15,335 nt of DNA from DASZZY01 sp036260395 (GTDB lineage: Bacteria; Actinomycetota; UBA4738; CALAEC01): the NCBI GenBank assembly GCA_036260395.1, contig DASZZY010000079.1, forward strand, positions 1 through 15,335, read 5' to 3'. The position numbers and the translations under genes are program-made. The notes under the pieces were generated by a model. It searched no databases and was not told the DNA's origin. It saw only the letters and a program-made list of their open reading frames with translations. How positions within the stretch are numbered: the first letter of the stretch is position 1; every line of letters starts with the position of its first letter. Positions 6,212-13,375 of the stretch are shown one piece after another.

Positions 6212-6436
6212 CTAGCGCCTCCTCCACCGGCGCCGGCCATACTTGCGGTGGACGGCCTGCTTCGTCACCCCGAGGGCATGGCCGATCTGCTCCCAAGACC
6301 ATCCCAGCGCCCGGGCGTTCCGGACCTGGAGCTCCTCGAGGGACTCCAGCAGCACCCGGAGTGACACCACCGCCGAGAGCCCAACCGCCGGGTCCTTACT
6401 GGAGGCCTCGCCCGCGAGCTTGGTAGCCCCCTGCAT
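6212..6436 (-). CDS. Small helix-turn-helix regulator upstream of the Clp-N gene
   Basis: The protein has 74 residues. Residues about 36-66 read as a helix-turn-helix of the sigma-region-4/homeodomain-like type: RNARALGWSWEQIGHALGVTKQAVHRKYG, where the GVTKQAVHRKY part is the likely recognition helix. The tail (RRRWRRR) is very basic and may contact DNA or RNA. The ATG at 6436 is only 6 bases after the -10 TAATAT and there is no Shine-Dalgarno, so the mRNA is probably leaderless. Its promoter carries two copies of a palindrome, an obvious arrangement for autoregulation, though whether this protein is the one that binds is inference. It is coupled to the Clp-N gene that follows. Confidence 0.8.
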   Translation of the reverse strand: MQGATKLAGEASSKDPAVGLSAVVSLRVLLESLEELQVRNARALGWSWEQIGHALGVTKQAVHRKYGRRRWRRR

Positions 6437-6438
6437 AC

Positions 6439-6454
6439 GTCAATATTAGTTGAC
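6439..6454. promoter_or_regulatory. Operator copy 1, GTCAA-N6-TTGAC, over the -10
   Basis: GTCAATATTAGTTGAC is a palindrome with 5-base arms and a 6-base spacer. It contains the whole -10 box of the HTH gene. A bound protein would block RNA polymerase. The same arms and spacing recur at 6468-6483. Confidence 0.65.
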
Positions 6455-6472
6455 TCCATCGCCGTCTGTCAA
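6443..6472 (-). promoter_or_regulatory. Near-consensus promoter of the HTH/Clp-N module, probably leaderless
   Basis: On the minus strand, TTGACA (6472-6467) and TAATAT (6448-6443) are separated by 18 bases. The ATG of the HTH gene begins 6 bases after the -10, so the expected start is at or next to the A of the ATG. This is the best promoter match in the window and would be strong unless repressed. Confidence 0.75.
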
Positions 6473-6483
6473 CACAGGTTGAC
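6468..6483. promoter_or_regulatory. Operator copy 2, GTCAA-N6-TTGAC, over the -35
   Basis: GTCAACACAGGTTGAC has the same 5-6-5 layout as copy 1, with a different spacer sequence. It overlaps the -35 TTGACA. The two centres are 29 bp apart. I did not find a third complete copy elsewhere in the window. Confidence 0.65.
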
Positions 6484-6499
6484 GCGCGCTTGCAGACGC

Positions 6500-8005
6500 C
6501 TACCAGCAAATCTTGAGCTGGCGGGCGGCGCGGGCCTCGTCGAGGCGGCGGACCGGCGCGGTGATCGGCGCTTCCTTCAAGACCTCAGGATCCTCGTTCG
6601 CCTCGCGGGCGGCCTGGAGCATGGCGTCGGCGAAGGCGTCCAGCGACTCCCGCGACTCCGTCTCGGTGGGCTCCACCATCAGCGCCTCGTCCACGATCAG
6701 CGGGAAGTACACGGTCGACGGATAGAACCCCAGGTCGATGATCCGCTTGGCCACGTCCATGGCCCGGACGCCGTGCTTCTTGAGCGGCTTGGCCGTGGAG
6801 ACGAACTCGTGCATCGGCCGGCCCTCGAAGGCCAGCGGGAACTCCCCCTTGACCCGTTCGGCCAGATAGTTGGCGTTGAGCACCGCCCGCTCGCCCACCT
6901 CGCGGAGCCCGTCCCCCCCGTTGCCGAACACGTACGCGTAGGCCCGCACCAGGACGCCGAAGTTGCCGCCCCAGCCGTGGATCCGGCCGATCGACTCCGG
7001 CCGGTTGTGCTCCAGCAGGAACCGCCCGTCCTCGTCGCGGCGGACCACCGGGGCGGGTAGGAACGGCACCAGGCGCTCGCGGACCGCCACCGGCCCGGCC
7101 CCCGGTCCCCCACCGCCGTGGGGGGTGGCGAACGTCTTGTGGGTGTTCATGTGGACGATGTCGAAGCCCATGTCGCCGGGCCGGACGCGGCCGAGGATCG
7201 CGTTGAGGTTCGCCCCGTCGTAGTACAGGAGGCCGCCGACCTCGTGGATGGTGCGGGCGATCTCCAGGATGTCCTCCTCGAACAGGCCGAGCGTGTTCGG
7301 GTTCGTGATCATGAGCCCGGCCACGTCGTCGGAGACCAGCTTCTCCAGCGCCCCGAGCTCCACCAGCCCGCGGGCGTCCGACGGCACCGTGGCCACCTCG
7401 TACCCGGCCATCCGGACCGAGGCGGGGTTCGTGCCGTGGGCCGAGTCGGGGATCACGATGCGCCGGCGGGGGTCGCCGTTCTTGCGGTGGAACGCCCGCA
7501 TGATGAGGAGGCCGGTGAGCTCGCCAGACGCGCCCGCGGCCGGCTGGAAGGTCGCGGCCGCCATGCCGGTGATCTCGCAGAGCGCTCGTTCCAGCCGCCA
7601 CAGGAGCTCGAGCGCCCCCTGGACGGTGTCGTCCGGCTGCGCCGGGTGCAGCCGCTGGAACCCCGGGAGCGACGCCGCCGTCTCGGCGACCTTCGGGTTG
7701 TACTTCATCGAGCACGACCCCAGCGGATAGAACCCCGTGTCGACGCCGTAGTTGCGCTGGGCCAGCCGCGTGTAGTGGCGGACGAGGTCGCGCTCCCCCA
7801 CCTCCGGCAGCTCCGCCGGCGTGGCCCGGCGGTGCTCCCCGGCGAGCTCCGCGACCGGCACGTCGAGGGCCGGGAGGGACGACGCCCTCCGGCCGGGGCG
7901 GGACAGGTCCCGTAGCGTGCGCGGCAGGTCGGGGTCGCCGACCCGGACGGGAGCGCCCCTGCGCGGGGCCTCGCCCGGCGGGACCCCGCTCGGCTCGACG
8001 CTCAT
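6500..8005 (-). CDS. gcvPB: Glycine dehydrogenase (decarboxylating) subunit 2
   Basis: This 501-residue PLP enzyme forms the catalytic half of the split P-protein of the glycine cleavage system. With GcvPA it decarboxylates glycine and passes the aminomethyl group to lipoyl-GcvH. Visible motifs are YPLGSCSMKYNPK (93-105), FQPAAGASGE (153-162), IPDSAHGTNPAS (185-196), ITNPNTLGLFE (233-243) and the PLP-lysine site HMNTHKTFATPHGGGG with Lys290. The length is normal for the family. The ATG at 8005 was chosen because it overlaps the gcvPA stop as ATGA (8002-8005); the frame extends further upstream only inside gcvPA. Residues 1-40 are a poorly conserved proline- and arginine-rich lead. The downstream neighbour, the HTH gene, has its own promoter. 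Confidence 0.97.
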   Translation of the reverse strand: MSVEPSGVPPGEAPRRGAPVRVGDPDLPRTLRDLSRPGRRASSLPALDVPVAELAGEHRRATPAELPEVGERDLVRHYTRLAQRNYGVDTGFYPLGSCSMKYNPKVAETAASLPGFQRLHPAQPDDTVQGALELLWRLERALCEITGMAAATFQPAAGASGELTGLLIMRAFHRKNGDPRRRIVIPDSAHGTNPASVRMAGYEVATVPSDARGLVELGALEKLVSDDVAGLMITNPNTLGLFEEDILEIARTIHEVGGLLYYDGANLNAILGRVRPGDMGFDIVHMNTHKTFATPHGGGGPGAGPVAVRERLVPFLPAPVVRRDEDGRFLLEHNRPESIGRIHGWGGNFGVLVRAYAYVFGNGGDGLREVGERAVLNANYLAERVKGEFPLAFEGRPMHEFVSTAKPLKKHGVRAMDVAKRIIDLGFYPSTVYFPLIVDEALMVEPTETESRESLDAFADAMLQAAREANEDPEVLKEAPITAPVRRLDEARAARQLKICW

Positions 8006-9315
8006 TCCAGGACCCCCGCGAGCGCCTCGGCCAGCCCGTCGATCTCCTCGCGGGTCCGGCGCTCGGTGCAGGCCACCAGCAGGGAGTCGTGGACCACCGG
8101 CCCGACCAGGAACCCGCGCTCGATCAGCGCGTCGCGGACCTCGAGCGGCGACGCCCGGTCGAACGACAGCGCGAACTCCTTGAAGAACGGCAGGTCGGGA
8201 TGCGTGAGTCGAACCGCGCCGTGCTGGGTCAGCCGGTCGGCCGCGTAGCGGGCCTTCGCCGCGCACGCCTCGCCCAGATCGCGGAGCCCCTCGGGCCCCA
8301 GCCAGGCCAGGTACACGGCGGCAGCGATGGCCATCAGCGTCTGGTTCGTGCAGATGTTCGAGGTCGCCTTCTCCCGGCGGATGTGCTGCTCGCGCGCCTG
8401 CAGGGTCAGGACGTACCCGGGGCGCCCGTCGGCGTCCACCGTCTCCCCCGCGATGCGCCCCGGCAGCCGCCGGACGTCCTCCATCCTCGTGGCGATGATC
8501 CCGAGGTACGGTCCCCCGTAGTTCAGGTGGTTGCCGAGGGCCTGCCCCTCGGCCACGGCGATGTCGGCGCCGAGCTCACCGGGCGGTGCCAGGACCCCGA
8601 GGGCCAGCGGGTCGAAGACATGGATGGCCCGGGCGCCACGCTCCCGGGCGGCGCCGAACACCTCGCGGGCCGGCTCGAGCACCCCGAAGGCGTTCGGGTG
8701 CTGGACGATGACGCACGCCACGTCGTCGCCCGCGTCCGGCGGCTCGACCGCTCCCCCACGCCCGAAGGGCTCGGGCTCGTACCCCGCCCCCACGCCGTAC
8801 GTCCGCAAGGCCTCCACGTGGCGGGGGTCCGCGGTCCGGGCCACCAGCACCCGCTGCCGCCCGGTGGCGCCCCGCGCCAGGTTGACCGCCTCGACCAGGG
8901 CCGTGGCGCCGTCGTACAGCGAGGCGTTCGACGCCTCGAGGGCCGTCAGGCGACAGATCATCGACTGGTACTCGTACAGCGCCTGGAGCACGCCCTGGGA
9001 CAGCTCCGGCTGGTACGGGGTGTACGAGGTCTGGAGCTCCGATCGCCCGGCCAGGGCCCACACCAGGGCCGGGACGTAGTGGTCGTACGCCCCTCCGCCC
9101 GCGAAGCACACCAGGTCGTCGGCGTGCCGGTTCCGCGCCGCCAGCGCTTGCAGGTCGTCGAGAAGCTCCATCTCCGACACGCCGGCCGGCAGGTCGAGGG
9201 GCCGGTCGAGCATCACGTCCGCGGGGACGTGCGCGTAGAGCTCGTCCAGGGTCGAGAGCCCGAGGGCCTCCAGCATCTCCCGGACGTCCTGGTCGGTGTG
9301 GGGGGCGAATCGCAC
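8002..9315 (-). CDS. gcvPA: Glycine dehydrogenase (decarboxylating) subunit 1
   Basis: This 437-residue protein is the partner half of the two-subunit glycine decarboxylase. It has family segments such as CFAGGGAYDHYVPALVW, TSYTPYQPELSQGVLQALYEYQ, ALEASNASLYDGATAL and EQHIRREKATSNICTNQ. Like other GcvPA proteins it has the PLP-enzyme fold but not the PLP lysine, which sits in GcvPB. Mycobacteria carry a single long P-protein in this syntenic position, so the split form is a lineage marker. The GTG at 9315 gives MRFAPHTDQDVREML, which fits the usual GcvPA beginning. No good Shine-Dalgarno precedes it. The last four bases overlap the gcvPB start, so the two subunits are translationally coupled in equal amounts. 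Confidence 0.96.
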   Translation of the reverse strand: MRFAPHTDQDVREMLEALGLSTLDELYAHVPADVMLDRPLDLPAGVSEMELLDDLQALAARNRHADDLVCFAGGGAYDHYVPALVWALAGRSELQTSYTPYQPELSQGVLQALYEYQSMICRLTALEASNASLYDGATALVEAVNLARGATGRQRVLVARTADPRHVEALRTYGVGAGYEPEPFGRGGAVEPPDAGDDVACVIVQHPNAFGVLEPAREVFGAARERGARAIHVFDPLALGVLAPPGELGADIAVAEGQALGNHLNYGGPYLGIIATRMEDVRRLPGRIAGETVDADGRPGYVLTLQAREQHIRREKATSNICTNQTLMAIAAAVYLAWLGPEGLRDLGEACAAKARYAADRLTQHGAVRLTHPDLPFFKEFALSFDRASPLEVRDALIERGFLVGPVVHDSLLVACTERRTREEIDGLAEALAGVLE

Positions 9316-9347
9316 GTCGGGTCAGCGTCGATCGAGGGGGCGGCCGG

Positions 9348-9353
9348 ATTCTA
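9348..9353 (-). promoter_or_regulatory. Possible -10 box upstream of gcvPA
   Basis: TAGAAT on the minus strand (9353-9348) would start a transcript near 9341, about 25 bases before the GTG. The -35 position offers only weak matches (TTAGCG 9378-9373, spacing 19). I see no glycine riboswitch in the 59-base gap, so the gcvPAB genes may also be read through from the upstream operon. Confidence 0.3.
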
Positions 9354-9374
9354 GTCGGAGCCCCCGCCCCACCG

Positions 9375-9743
9375 CTAACCGGTCCGCCGGTCCTCCAGCC
9401 CGTACTTGGTCACCAGCGACAGGTAGTCCCGCTGGTAGAAGACCTTGCAGTTGACCTCGGGGTAGAGCTCCTTCAGGCGCCGGACCTTGCGGTTCTTCCT
9501 GGTCACGAGCTTCTGGTTCATCGTGGTGATCTCGATGTACAGGTCGAAGGCGGGCAGGTAGAAGTCGGGGGTGAACTGCTGCGTGACGTTGCCGTTGCGG
9601 TCCCATTCCAGGTCGAACGACCTCGGCTCGTAGTCCCATTCGATCTGGTAGAAGTCCAGCAGCCGTGCGAACTGGCGCTCGCTGGCGTGGGCGAAGGGGA
9701 CGGTCTCGCTCTTGAGCGCTTCCGCGGTCGCGGCGGGGGTCAA
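9375..9743 (-). CDS. Small PD-(D/E)XK-like nuclease-fold protein
   Basis: The 122-residue protein has the layout of a minimal PD-(D/E)XK fold: SERQFARLLDFYQIEWDYEP (Glu22), then FTPDFYLPAFDLYIEITTMNQ with Asp60 and Glu71, and a basic helix TRKNRKVRRLKELYP. The usual E-x-K is E-x-T (Glu71, Thr73), so catalysis is uncertain; a lysine from KNRK might migrate in. The TTG start at 9743 overlaps the stop of the MerR gene as TTGA and has GGAGG 3 bases upstream. Longer starts inside the MerR gene give a low-complexity Arg/Gly extension that looks like frame shadow. It is thus coupled to the ResR-like regulator. I have the impression of a conserved actinobacterial family of unknown function, but the target (DNA repair, restriction or RNA) cannot be read from sequence. 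Confidence 0.72.
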   Translation of the reverse strand: MTPAATAEALKSETVPFAHASERQFARLLDFYQIEWDYEPRSFDLEWDRNGNVTQQFTPDFYLPAFDLYIEITTMNQKLVTRKNRKVRRLKELYPEVNCKVFYQRDYLSLVTKYGLEDRRTG

Positions 9744-10183
9744 GCCCCTCCGGCCCTCGCCGCCCTGGCCGTCTTCCGGAGGGAGCCCTCGACGTCCGTC
9801 CACACCTTGTCGACGGCGATCCCGAAGACGCCCTGCCCCCGCTGGAGCAGGTCCATCACCTCGTCCGGCGACTCGCACGCGTAGATCCTTTGCCCGTCCG
9901 ACATCAGCGTAACCCCGTGGGGACCCCTCTTGAGGTGCTCTCGCAGGAACCCGATGGCCTTCCGGATCCGCTGGAGGGAGACGCCGGCGTCGAGCAGCTT
10001 CTTGATCGTCTTGAGCTCGACGAGGTCCTGGAAGGAATACAGGCGCTGGGTCCCGGAGCCGCCGGCGTCCCGGATGCTGGGCCGCACCAGGCCGGTCCTG
10101 GCCCAGTAGTCGAGCTGGCGATAGGAGATCCCCACGATCCGCTGGACCTCGGGGATCCGGTAGCCCTGGTCGTCCTCAGGCAT
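9740..10183 (-). CDS. MerR-family regulator, ResR (Rv1830)-like
   Basis: The 147-residue protein begins with a winged helix-turn-helix of MerR type: GYRIPEVQRIVGISYRQLDYWARTGLV (about 7-33), then GTQRLYSFQDLVELKTIKKLLDAGVSLQRIRKAI. A C-terminal segment of about 60 residues (GQRIYACESPDEVMDLLQRGQGVFGIAVDKV) contains no cysteine cluster for metal binding. In Mycobacterium the protein in this position between the DUF151 nuclease and glycine dehydrogenase is Rv1830 (ResR), a regulator tied to growth and division control; position and fold support the same group here. ATG 10183 has GGAG about 6 bases upstream and its own promoter at 10214-10242. It is followed by an overlapping PD-(D/E)XK-like gene. 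Confidence 0.88.
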   Translation of the reverse strand: MPEDDQGYRIPEVQRIVGISYRQLDYWARTGLVRPSIRDAGGSGTQRLYSFQDLVELKTIKKLLDAGVSLQRIRKAIGFLREHLKRGPHGVTLMSDGQRIYACESPDEVMDLLQRGQGVFGIAVDKVWTDVEGSLRKTARAARAGGA

Positions 10184-10213
10184 GACAACTCCGTAGTTAC
10201 ACGAGCGTGCGCC

Positions 10214-10242
10214 AGCCTACCCTCGCCGGAGGGGGGTGTCAA
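10214..10242 (-). promoter_or_regulatory. Promoter of the ResR-like gene
   Basis: On the minus strand, a perfect -35 TTGACA (10242-10237) and TAGGCT (10219-10214) are 17 bases apart. The -35 starts about 10 bases after the DUF151 gene stop, so the ResR-like gene and the genes behind it can be expressed independently of the upstream operon. Confidence 0.6.
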
Positions 10243-10251
10243 CGAGGCGAG

Positions 10252-10731
10252 CTACTCGCCGAAGTCCTCGGGACGGACGTTCTCCAGGAACTCCCGGAAC
10301 TTCTCGACCTCCTCCTCCTGCTCCTCGTCCTCGCGGATCACGATGCTGGCCTCGGACAGCACGTCCTCGTTGGCGAAGATCGGCACGCCGACCCGGACGG
10401 CGAGGGCGATGGCGTCGGAGGGCCGGGAGGAGATCTCGTAGCTCGAGCCGTTCTGGGCCATGTGGATCGTGGCGAAGAACGTCCCCTCGCGGAGCTCGGT
10501 GATCATGATCCGCTCGACGTTGACGCCCAGCTCTTCGAGGACGTTCTTCATGAGGTCGTGGGTCATGGGCCGGGCGGTGACCACGCCCTGAAGGGCGAAG
10601 GCGATCGCCGTGGCCTCCGCCGTCCCGATCCAGATCGGGAGGTAGCGCTCACCGTCGCGCTCCTTCAGCAGGACGATGGGCTGATTACCCGGCAGTTCGA
10701 CCCGGACCCCGATGAGTGTCATCTCGATCAT
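10252..10731 (-). CDS. DUF151 bifunctional nuclease family protein
   Basis: The 159-residue protein is a BFN/DUF151 (PF02577-type) domain over about residues 1-130, with LPIWIGTAEATAIAFALQG (31-49) and the signature SRPSDAIALAVR (102-113). The end is an acidic helix of Glu-rich sequence (about 133-155), as in many family members. DUF151 proteins are reported to have RNase/DNase activity in some organisms, but the biological role in actinobacteria is unclear. The homologue in Mycobacterium (Rv1829) lies between the same two MerR genes. Here hpt and a carboxypeptidase gene have come between it and ftsR. ATG 10731 has a GAGGG stretch upstream and lies 50 bases after the hpt stop. Confidence 0.92.
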   Translation of the reverse strand: MIEMTLIGVRVELPGNQPIVLLKERDGERYLPIWIGTAEATAIAFALQGVVTARPMTHDLMKNVLEELGVNVERIMITELREGTFFATIHMAQNGSSYEISSRPSDAIALAVRVGVPIFANEDVLSEASIVIREDEEQEEEVEKFREFLENVRPEDFGE

Positions 10732-10781
10732 CGGCCCTCAGCCAATGTATCCCCTCCTCCAGCGATCCGGCAACCAACGAG

Positions 10782-11357
10782 CTACCGGGCGTCGCCGACC
10801 AGCAGATCGACCAGCACCAGGGGGTCGCGCGTCAGCGCCTCGAGGTCGTCGACGGCCACGATGAACGGCAGGTTCCGGTACCGCTGCTCGTAGTCCAGGC
10901 CGTACCCCAGCACGAACCGGTCCGGGCAGTCGAACCCCCGGTACGCGATCTCGACGGGGGCGATCCGTCGGACCGACTTGTCGAGGAGCGCGCACACCTC
11001 GAGCGACGCCGGGCCCCGGTCGCGGAGCGCGGACACGAGGTACGAGAGCGTCAGCCCCGTGTCGACGATGTCCTCGACGAGGATCACGTCGCGGCCGAGG
11101 ATGTCCTGGTCGAGGTCCTTCATGATGCGGACCACGCCGGAGGAACGGGCCCCGTAGGACGAGATCGACATGAAGTCGACGCTGGCCCTGAGGTCGACCG
11201 CGCGCAGGAGGTCGGCGTGGAAGATGGCCCCGCCCCGGAGGATCGAGATCAGCACCGGGTCGCGGCCACGGTAGTCCCGGCTGATCTCCCGGCCGAGCCG
11301 CCGGACCTGCTCCTCGATGTCCGAGGCGGAGTAGAGGACGGTCGCCGGCGGGTCCAC
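10782..11357 (-). CDS. hpt: Hypoxanthine(-guanine) phosphoribosyltransferase
   Basis: This 191-residue type I phosphoribosyltransferase salvages hypoxanthine and guanine with PRPP to give IMP and GMP in the cytoplasm. The PRPP loop VILVEDIVDTGLTL (91-104) is complete. Also present are SILRGGAIFHADL (38-50), the Lys127-bearing DKSVRR that contacts the purine, and VLGYGLDYEQRYRNLP (149-164) near the C terminus. The length is normal. The GTG at 11357 has only AGG upstream. TATCAT (11371-11366) stands 8 bases before it, which would give a nearly leaderless mRNA, but the -35 is poor. In many actinobacteria hpt lies beside tilS/ftsH; here it sits instead inside the garA-ftsR-DUF151 block. Confidence 0.95.
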   Translation of the reverse strand: MDPPATVLYSASDIEEQVRRLGREISRDYRGRDPVLISILRGGAIFHADLLRAVDLRASVDFMSISSYGARSSGVVRIMKDLDQDILGRDVILVEDIVDTGLTLSYLVSALRDRGPASLEVCALLDKSVRRIAPVEIAYRGFDCPDRFVLGYGLDYEQRYRNLPFIVAVDDLEALTRDPLVLVDLLVGDAR

Positions 11358-11421
11358 CTGCGCCGATGATAGCGCGGGGTCGACCGCGGATGGCTCCGAT
11401 CAACGGAGCGATGGTCGGGGA

Positions 11422-12657
11422 TCAGCCGAAGATCGCCCGGATGAGGCCGCCGACGAACGACGTCACCGCGTCCCAGGCCCGCTCCCACCAGGGCCGGACG
11501 GCCGGCAGCCCCTCGCCGTGCGAGGCCACCGCGCGGGCCGTCACCAGCGGCACGGAGGCCAGGCGCTCGTCGCCGGAGCGGATCGACACCACCCCGACCC
11601 GCTCCCCCGCCGCCAGCGGGAGCGATAGGCCGGGCTCGGCAACCACGCGCTCTTCCACCTCCTGGCCGCGGCGGAGCAGCAGCTCCAGCTCGACGTCGGC
11701 CCTCACCGGCACCGGACGCCCCTGGACCCGGATCTCGCCGAACGGCTGGCCCTCCTCCACCACGGTCCGGCGCTCGAAGGTCCTGAACCCGTGCTCGAGC
11801 AGCGCGGCGGTGTCGCTGAAGGCCTCCGTCGGCGCGCCGAGGACCACGGCGCCCAGGCGCAGGCCGTCCCGCTCGGCGGCTCCCACCAGGCAGAACCCCG
11901 CAGCCGACGTGAAGCCCGTCTTGACGCCGATGGCGTCGGGGTACAGCCACAGCAGCGCGTTCCGGTTCTGGAGCCTGCGGGCGGGGCCCTCGGGCGCCGG
12001 GATCCTCGCGAACCGCGTGGCTACCACCTCGTCGAACGTGTCGTTGCGGTACGCCTCCACGGTGATCGCCGCCAGGTCGAGGGCCGTCGAGTACCCGCGG
12101 TCGTCGAGGCCGTTCGGGCTCTCGAACCGGCTGGCCCGGAGCCCCAGCTGGTGGACCCGCTCGTTCATCCGCTCGAGGAACGCCTCCACGGTGCCGGCGA
12201 TGTGCTCGGCCAGCGCCACGGCCGCGTCGTTGGCCGACGTCAGCATCAGCCCGTAGAGCAGCTCCTTGACGGTGATGCGCTCGCCGGGCCGGAGGTCCAT
12301 CGTCGCCCCGCCCTGCGACGCGGCGTTCGAGGTGATCGTGGCCACGTCGTCGGCCGGGACCGCCTCGAGCACCAACAGCGCCGTCATGATCTTCGTCGTG
12401 CTGGCGATCGGCCGGCGCTCCTTCCCCCGCTGCTGGAACAGGACCTGGCCGGTGTCCAGGTCCACGAGCGCGGCCGCCTCGGCCGACAGCTCCGGCGGTT
12501 CGACCGAGGGAGATGGCGTCTCGAGCGCGGTCGGGAACGGCGACGGCGACCCCGTGGGGGGCACGGGGGTCGGAGGCGGCGGCGACTGGGCGGCCACGGG
12601 CGACGCGCAAAGCGCGAGCGCACAGGCCACCGCGGCGAGGCTCCGGGCTCCAGGCAT
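11422..12657 (-). CDS. D-alanyl-D-alanine carboxypeptidase (S11 penicillin-binding protein, DacA-like)
   Basis: This 411-residue exported protein trims the terminal D-Ala of peptidoglycan pentapeptides. It has a signal peptide (hydrophobic 7-20, likely cut after VAA near 23), then a Pro/Ser/Thr-rich linker (25-55) that would span the wall-proximal space. The S11 catalytic domain shows all three motifs: STTK (86-89, nucleophile Ser86), SAN (141-143) and KTG (246-248). A beta-sheet domain resembling PBP5-C follows (about 282-345). The end, with WWERAWDAVTSFVGGLIRAIFG, is amphipathic and suits peripheral membrane anchoring. ATG 12657 comes 23 bases after the ftsR stop; a Shine-Dalgarno is not obvious. 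Its place next to ftsR suggests coordination of wall modification with division. Confidence 0.95.
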   Translation of the reverse strand: MPGARSLAAVACALALCASPVAAQSPPPPTPVPPTGSPSPFPTALETPSPSVEPPELSAEAAALVDLDTGQVLFQQRGKERRPIASTTKIMTALLVLEAVPADDVATITSNAASQGGATMDLRPGERITVKELLYGLMLTSANDAAVALAEHIAGTVEAFLERMNERVHQLGLRASRFESPNGLDDRGYSTALDLAAITVEAYRNDTFDEVVATRFARIPAPEGPARRLQNRNALLWLYPDAIGVKTGFTSAAGFCLVGAAERDGLRLGAVVLGAPTEAFSDTAALLEHGFRTFERRTVVEEGQPFGEIRVQGRPVPVRADVELELLLRRGQEVEERVVAEPGLSLPLAAGERVGVVSIRSGDERLASVPLVTARAVASHGEGLPAVRPWWERAWDAVTSFVGGLIRAIFG

Positions 12658-12680
12658 CGGGCGAGAAGGATACCGGCGGT

Positions 12681-13370
12681 TCAGCCGGCGTACGGCCGCA
12701 GGTTCGCCCGGAGCAGCGCCTGCTTGAGCCGGCGGGAGACCCGGCTGAGCTCGGCCACGGCCTCGGACGCGGCGCGCTGGGCCTCGGGGTTCCGCTGGCG
12801 GAGCATCGGCAGGACGATCTGCTGGAAGAACGAGGCCTCGCGATCGGCGAAGTGCCGATACATCGTCAGGTGTCGGGCCTGGACGCCGTACTTCAGGAGG
12901 TCCTTCACGACCCGGACGATCACCACGTCGTCGCCGCCGTAGAAGGGCTCGCCGTTCAGGCGCTCGGGGCGGAGCAGCCCGTACGAGGTCAGGTCGTCGA
13001 TCACCGAGCGGTCGACGCCCGTCGCGGCGGCCAGCTCGTCCGCGGGCATCTGGAGGTCCGTGGCGGGCGCGGGCAGATCCTCCTCAACCTCGCGCGGGGC
13101 GGGGGCCGACGCCGAGGCCTGCCCATCGGGGGTCTCCTCGAGCCGCTGGCGGATCACCCGCAGCGGGAGGTACTCGTCGCGCTGGAGCTTGAGGATCATC
13201 CGGAGCCGGTCGACGTCCTGCTCGTAGAACTTCCGGTACCCCGAGGCCGTCCGCTCCGGGTGGATCAACCCCTCGCTCTCCAGGAACCGGATCTTCGAGA
13301 TCGTGACGTCCGGGAACTCAGGCTTCAGGTTGACCAGGACCTCCCCGATCGAGAGGTAATCCCGGGCCAT
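12681..13370 (-). CDS. ftsR: FtsR-like MerR-family regulator (Rv1828 homologue)
   Basis: The 229-residue protein has an N-terminal MerR winged helix: YLSIGEVLVNLKPEFPDVTISKIRFLESEGLI (5-36), then RTASGYRKFYEQDVDRLRMILKLQRDEYLPLRVIRQRL (40-77). A proline/alanine-rich linker (84-104) leads to a second all-helical domain (108-225) that repeats a MerR-like pattern (ELAAATGVDRSVIDDLTSYGLL). This long two-domain form matches Rv1828 of Mycobacterium and FtsR of Corynebacterium, an activator of the division gene ftsZ. ATG 13370 follows the garA stop after 5 bases, so the two are co-translated from one mRNA. No metal-binding cysteines are present, so it is not a classical metal-sensing MerR. Confidence 0.93.
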   Translation of the reverse strand: MARDYLSIGEVLVNLKPEFPDVTISKIRFLESEGLIHPERTASGYRKFYEQDVDRLRMILKLQRDEYLPLRVIRQRLEETPDGQASASAPAPREVEEDLPAPATDLQMPADELAAATGVDRSVIDDLTSYGLLRPERLNGEPFYGGDDVVIVRVVKDLLKYGVQARHLTMYRHFADREASFFQQIVLPMLRQRNPEAQRAASEAVAELSRVSRRLKQALLRANLRPYAG

Positions 13371-13375
13371 CGCTC

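Noticed and set aside
8006..8266. N-terminal extension of gcvPB to an earlier start.
   Set aside because: The extra residues lie inside gcvPA in another frame and are low-complexity. The ATGA overlap at 8002-8005 gives a normal-length protein.
9316..9374. Glycine riboswitch upstream of gcvPA.
   Set aside because: The gap is only 59 bases, too short for the aptamer, and shows no matching structure.
9744..9878. Longer start for the PD-(D/E)XK-like gene.
   Set aside because: The added 45 residues are Arg/Gly-rich and lie in the shadow of the MerR gene; TTG 9743 has a Shine-Dalgarno and a stop-start overlap.
10187..10198. AACT-CCGT-AGTT inverted repeat at the ResR-like gene as an autoregulatory MerR operator.
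   Set aside because: Arms of only four bases around the Shine-Dalgarno are not enough to separate it from chance, and it lies downstream of the predicted promoter spacer where MerR proteins usually bind.
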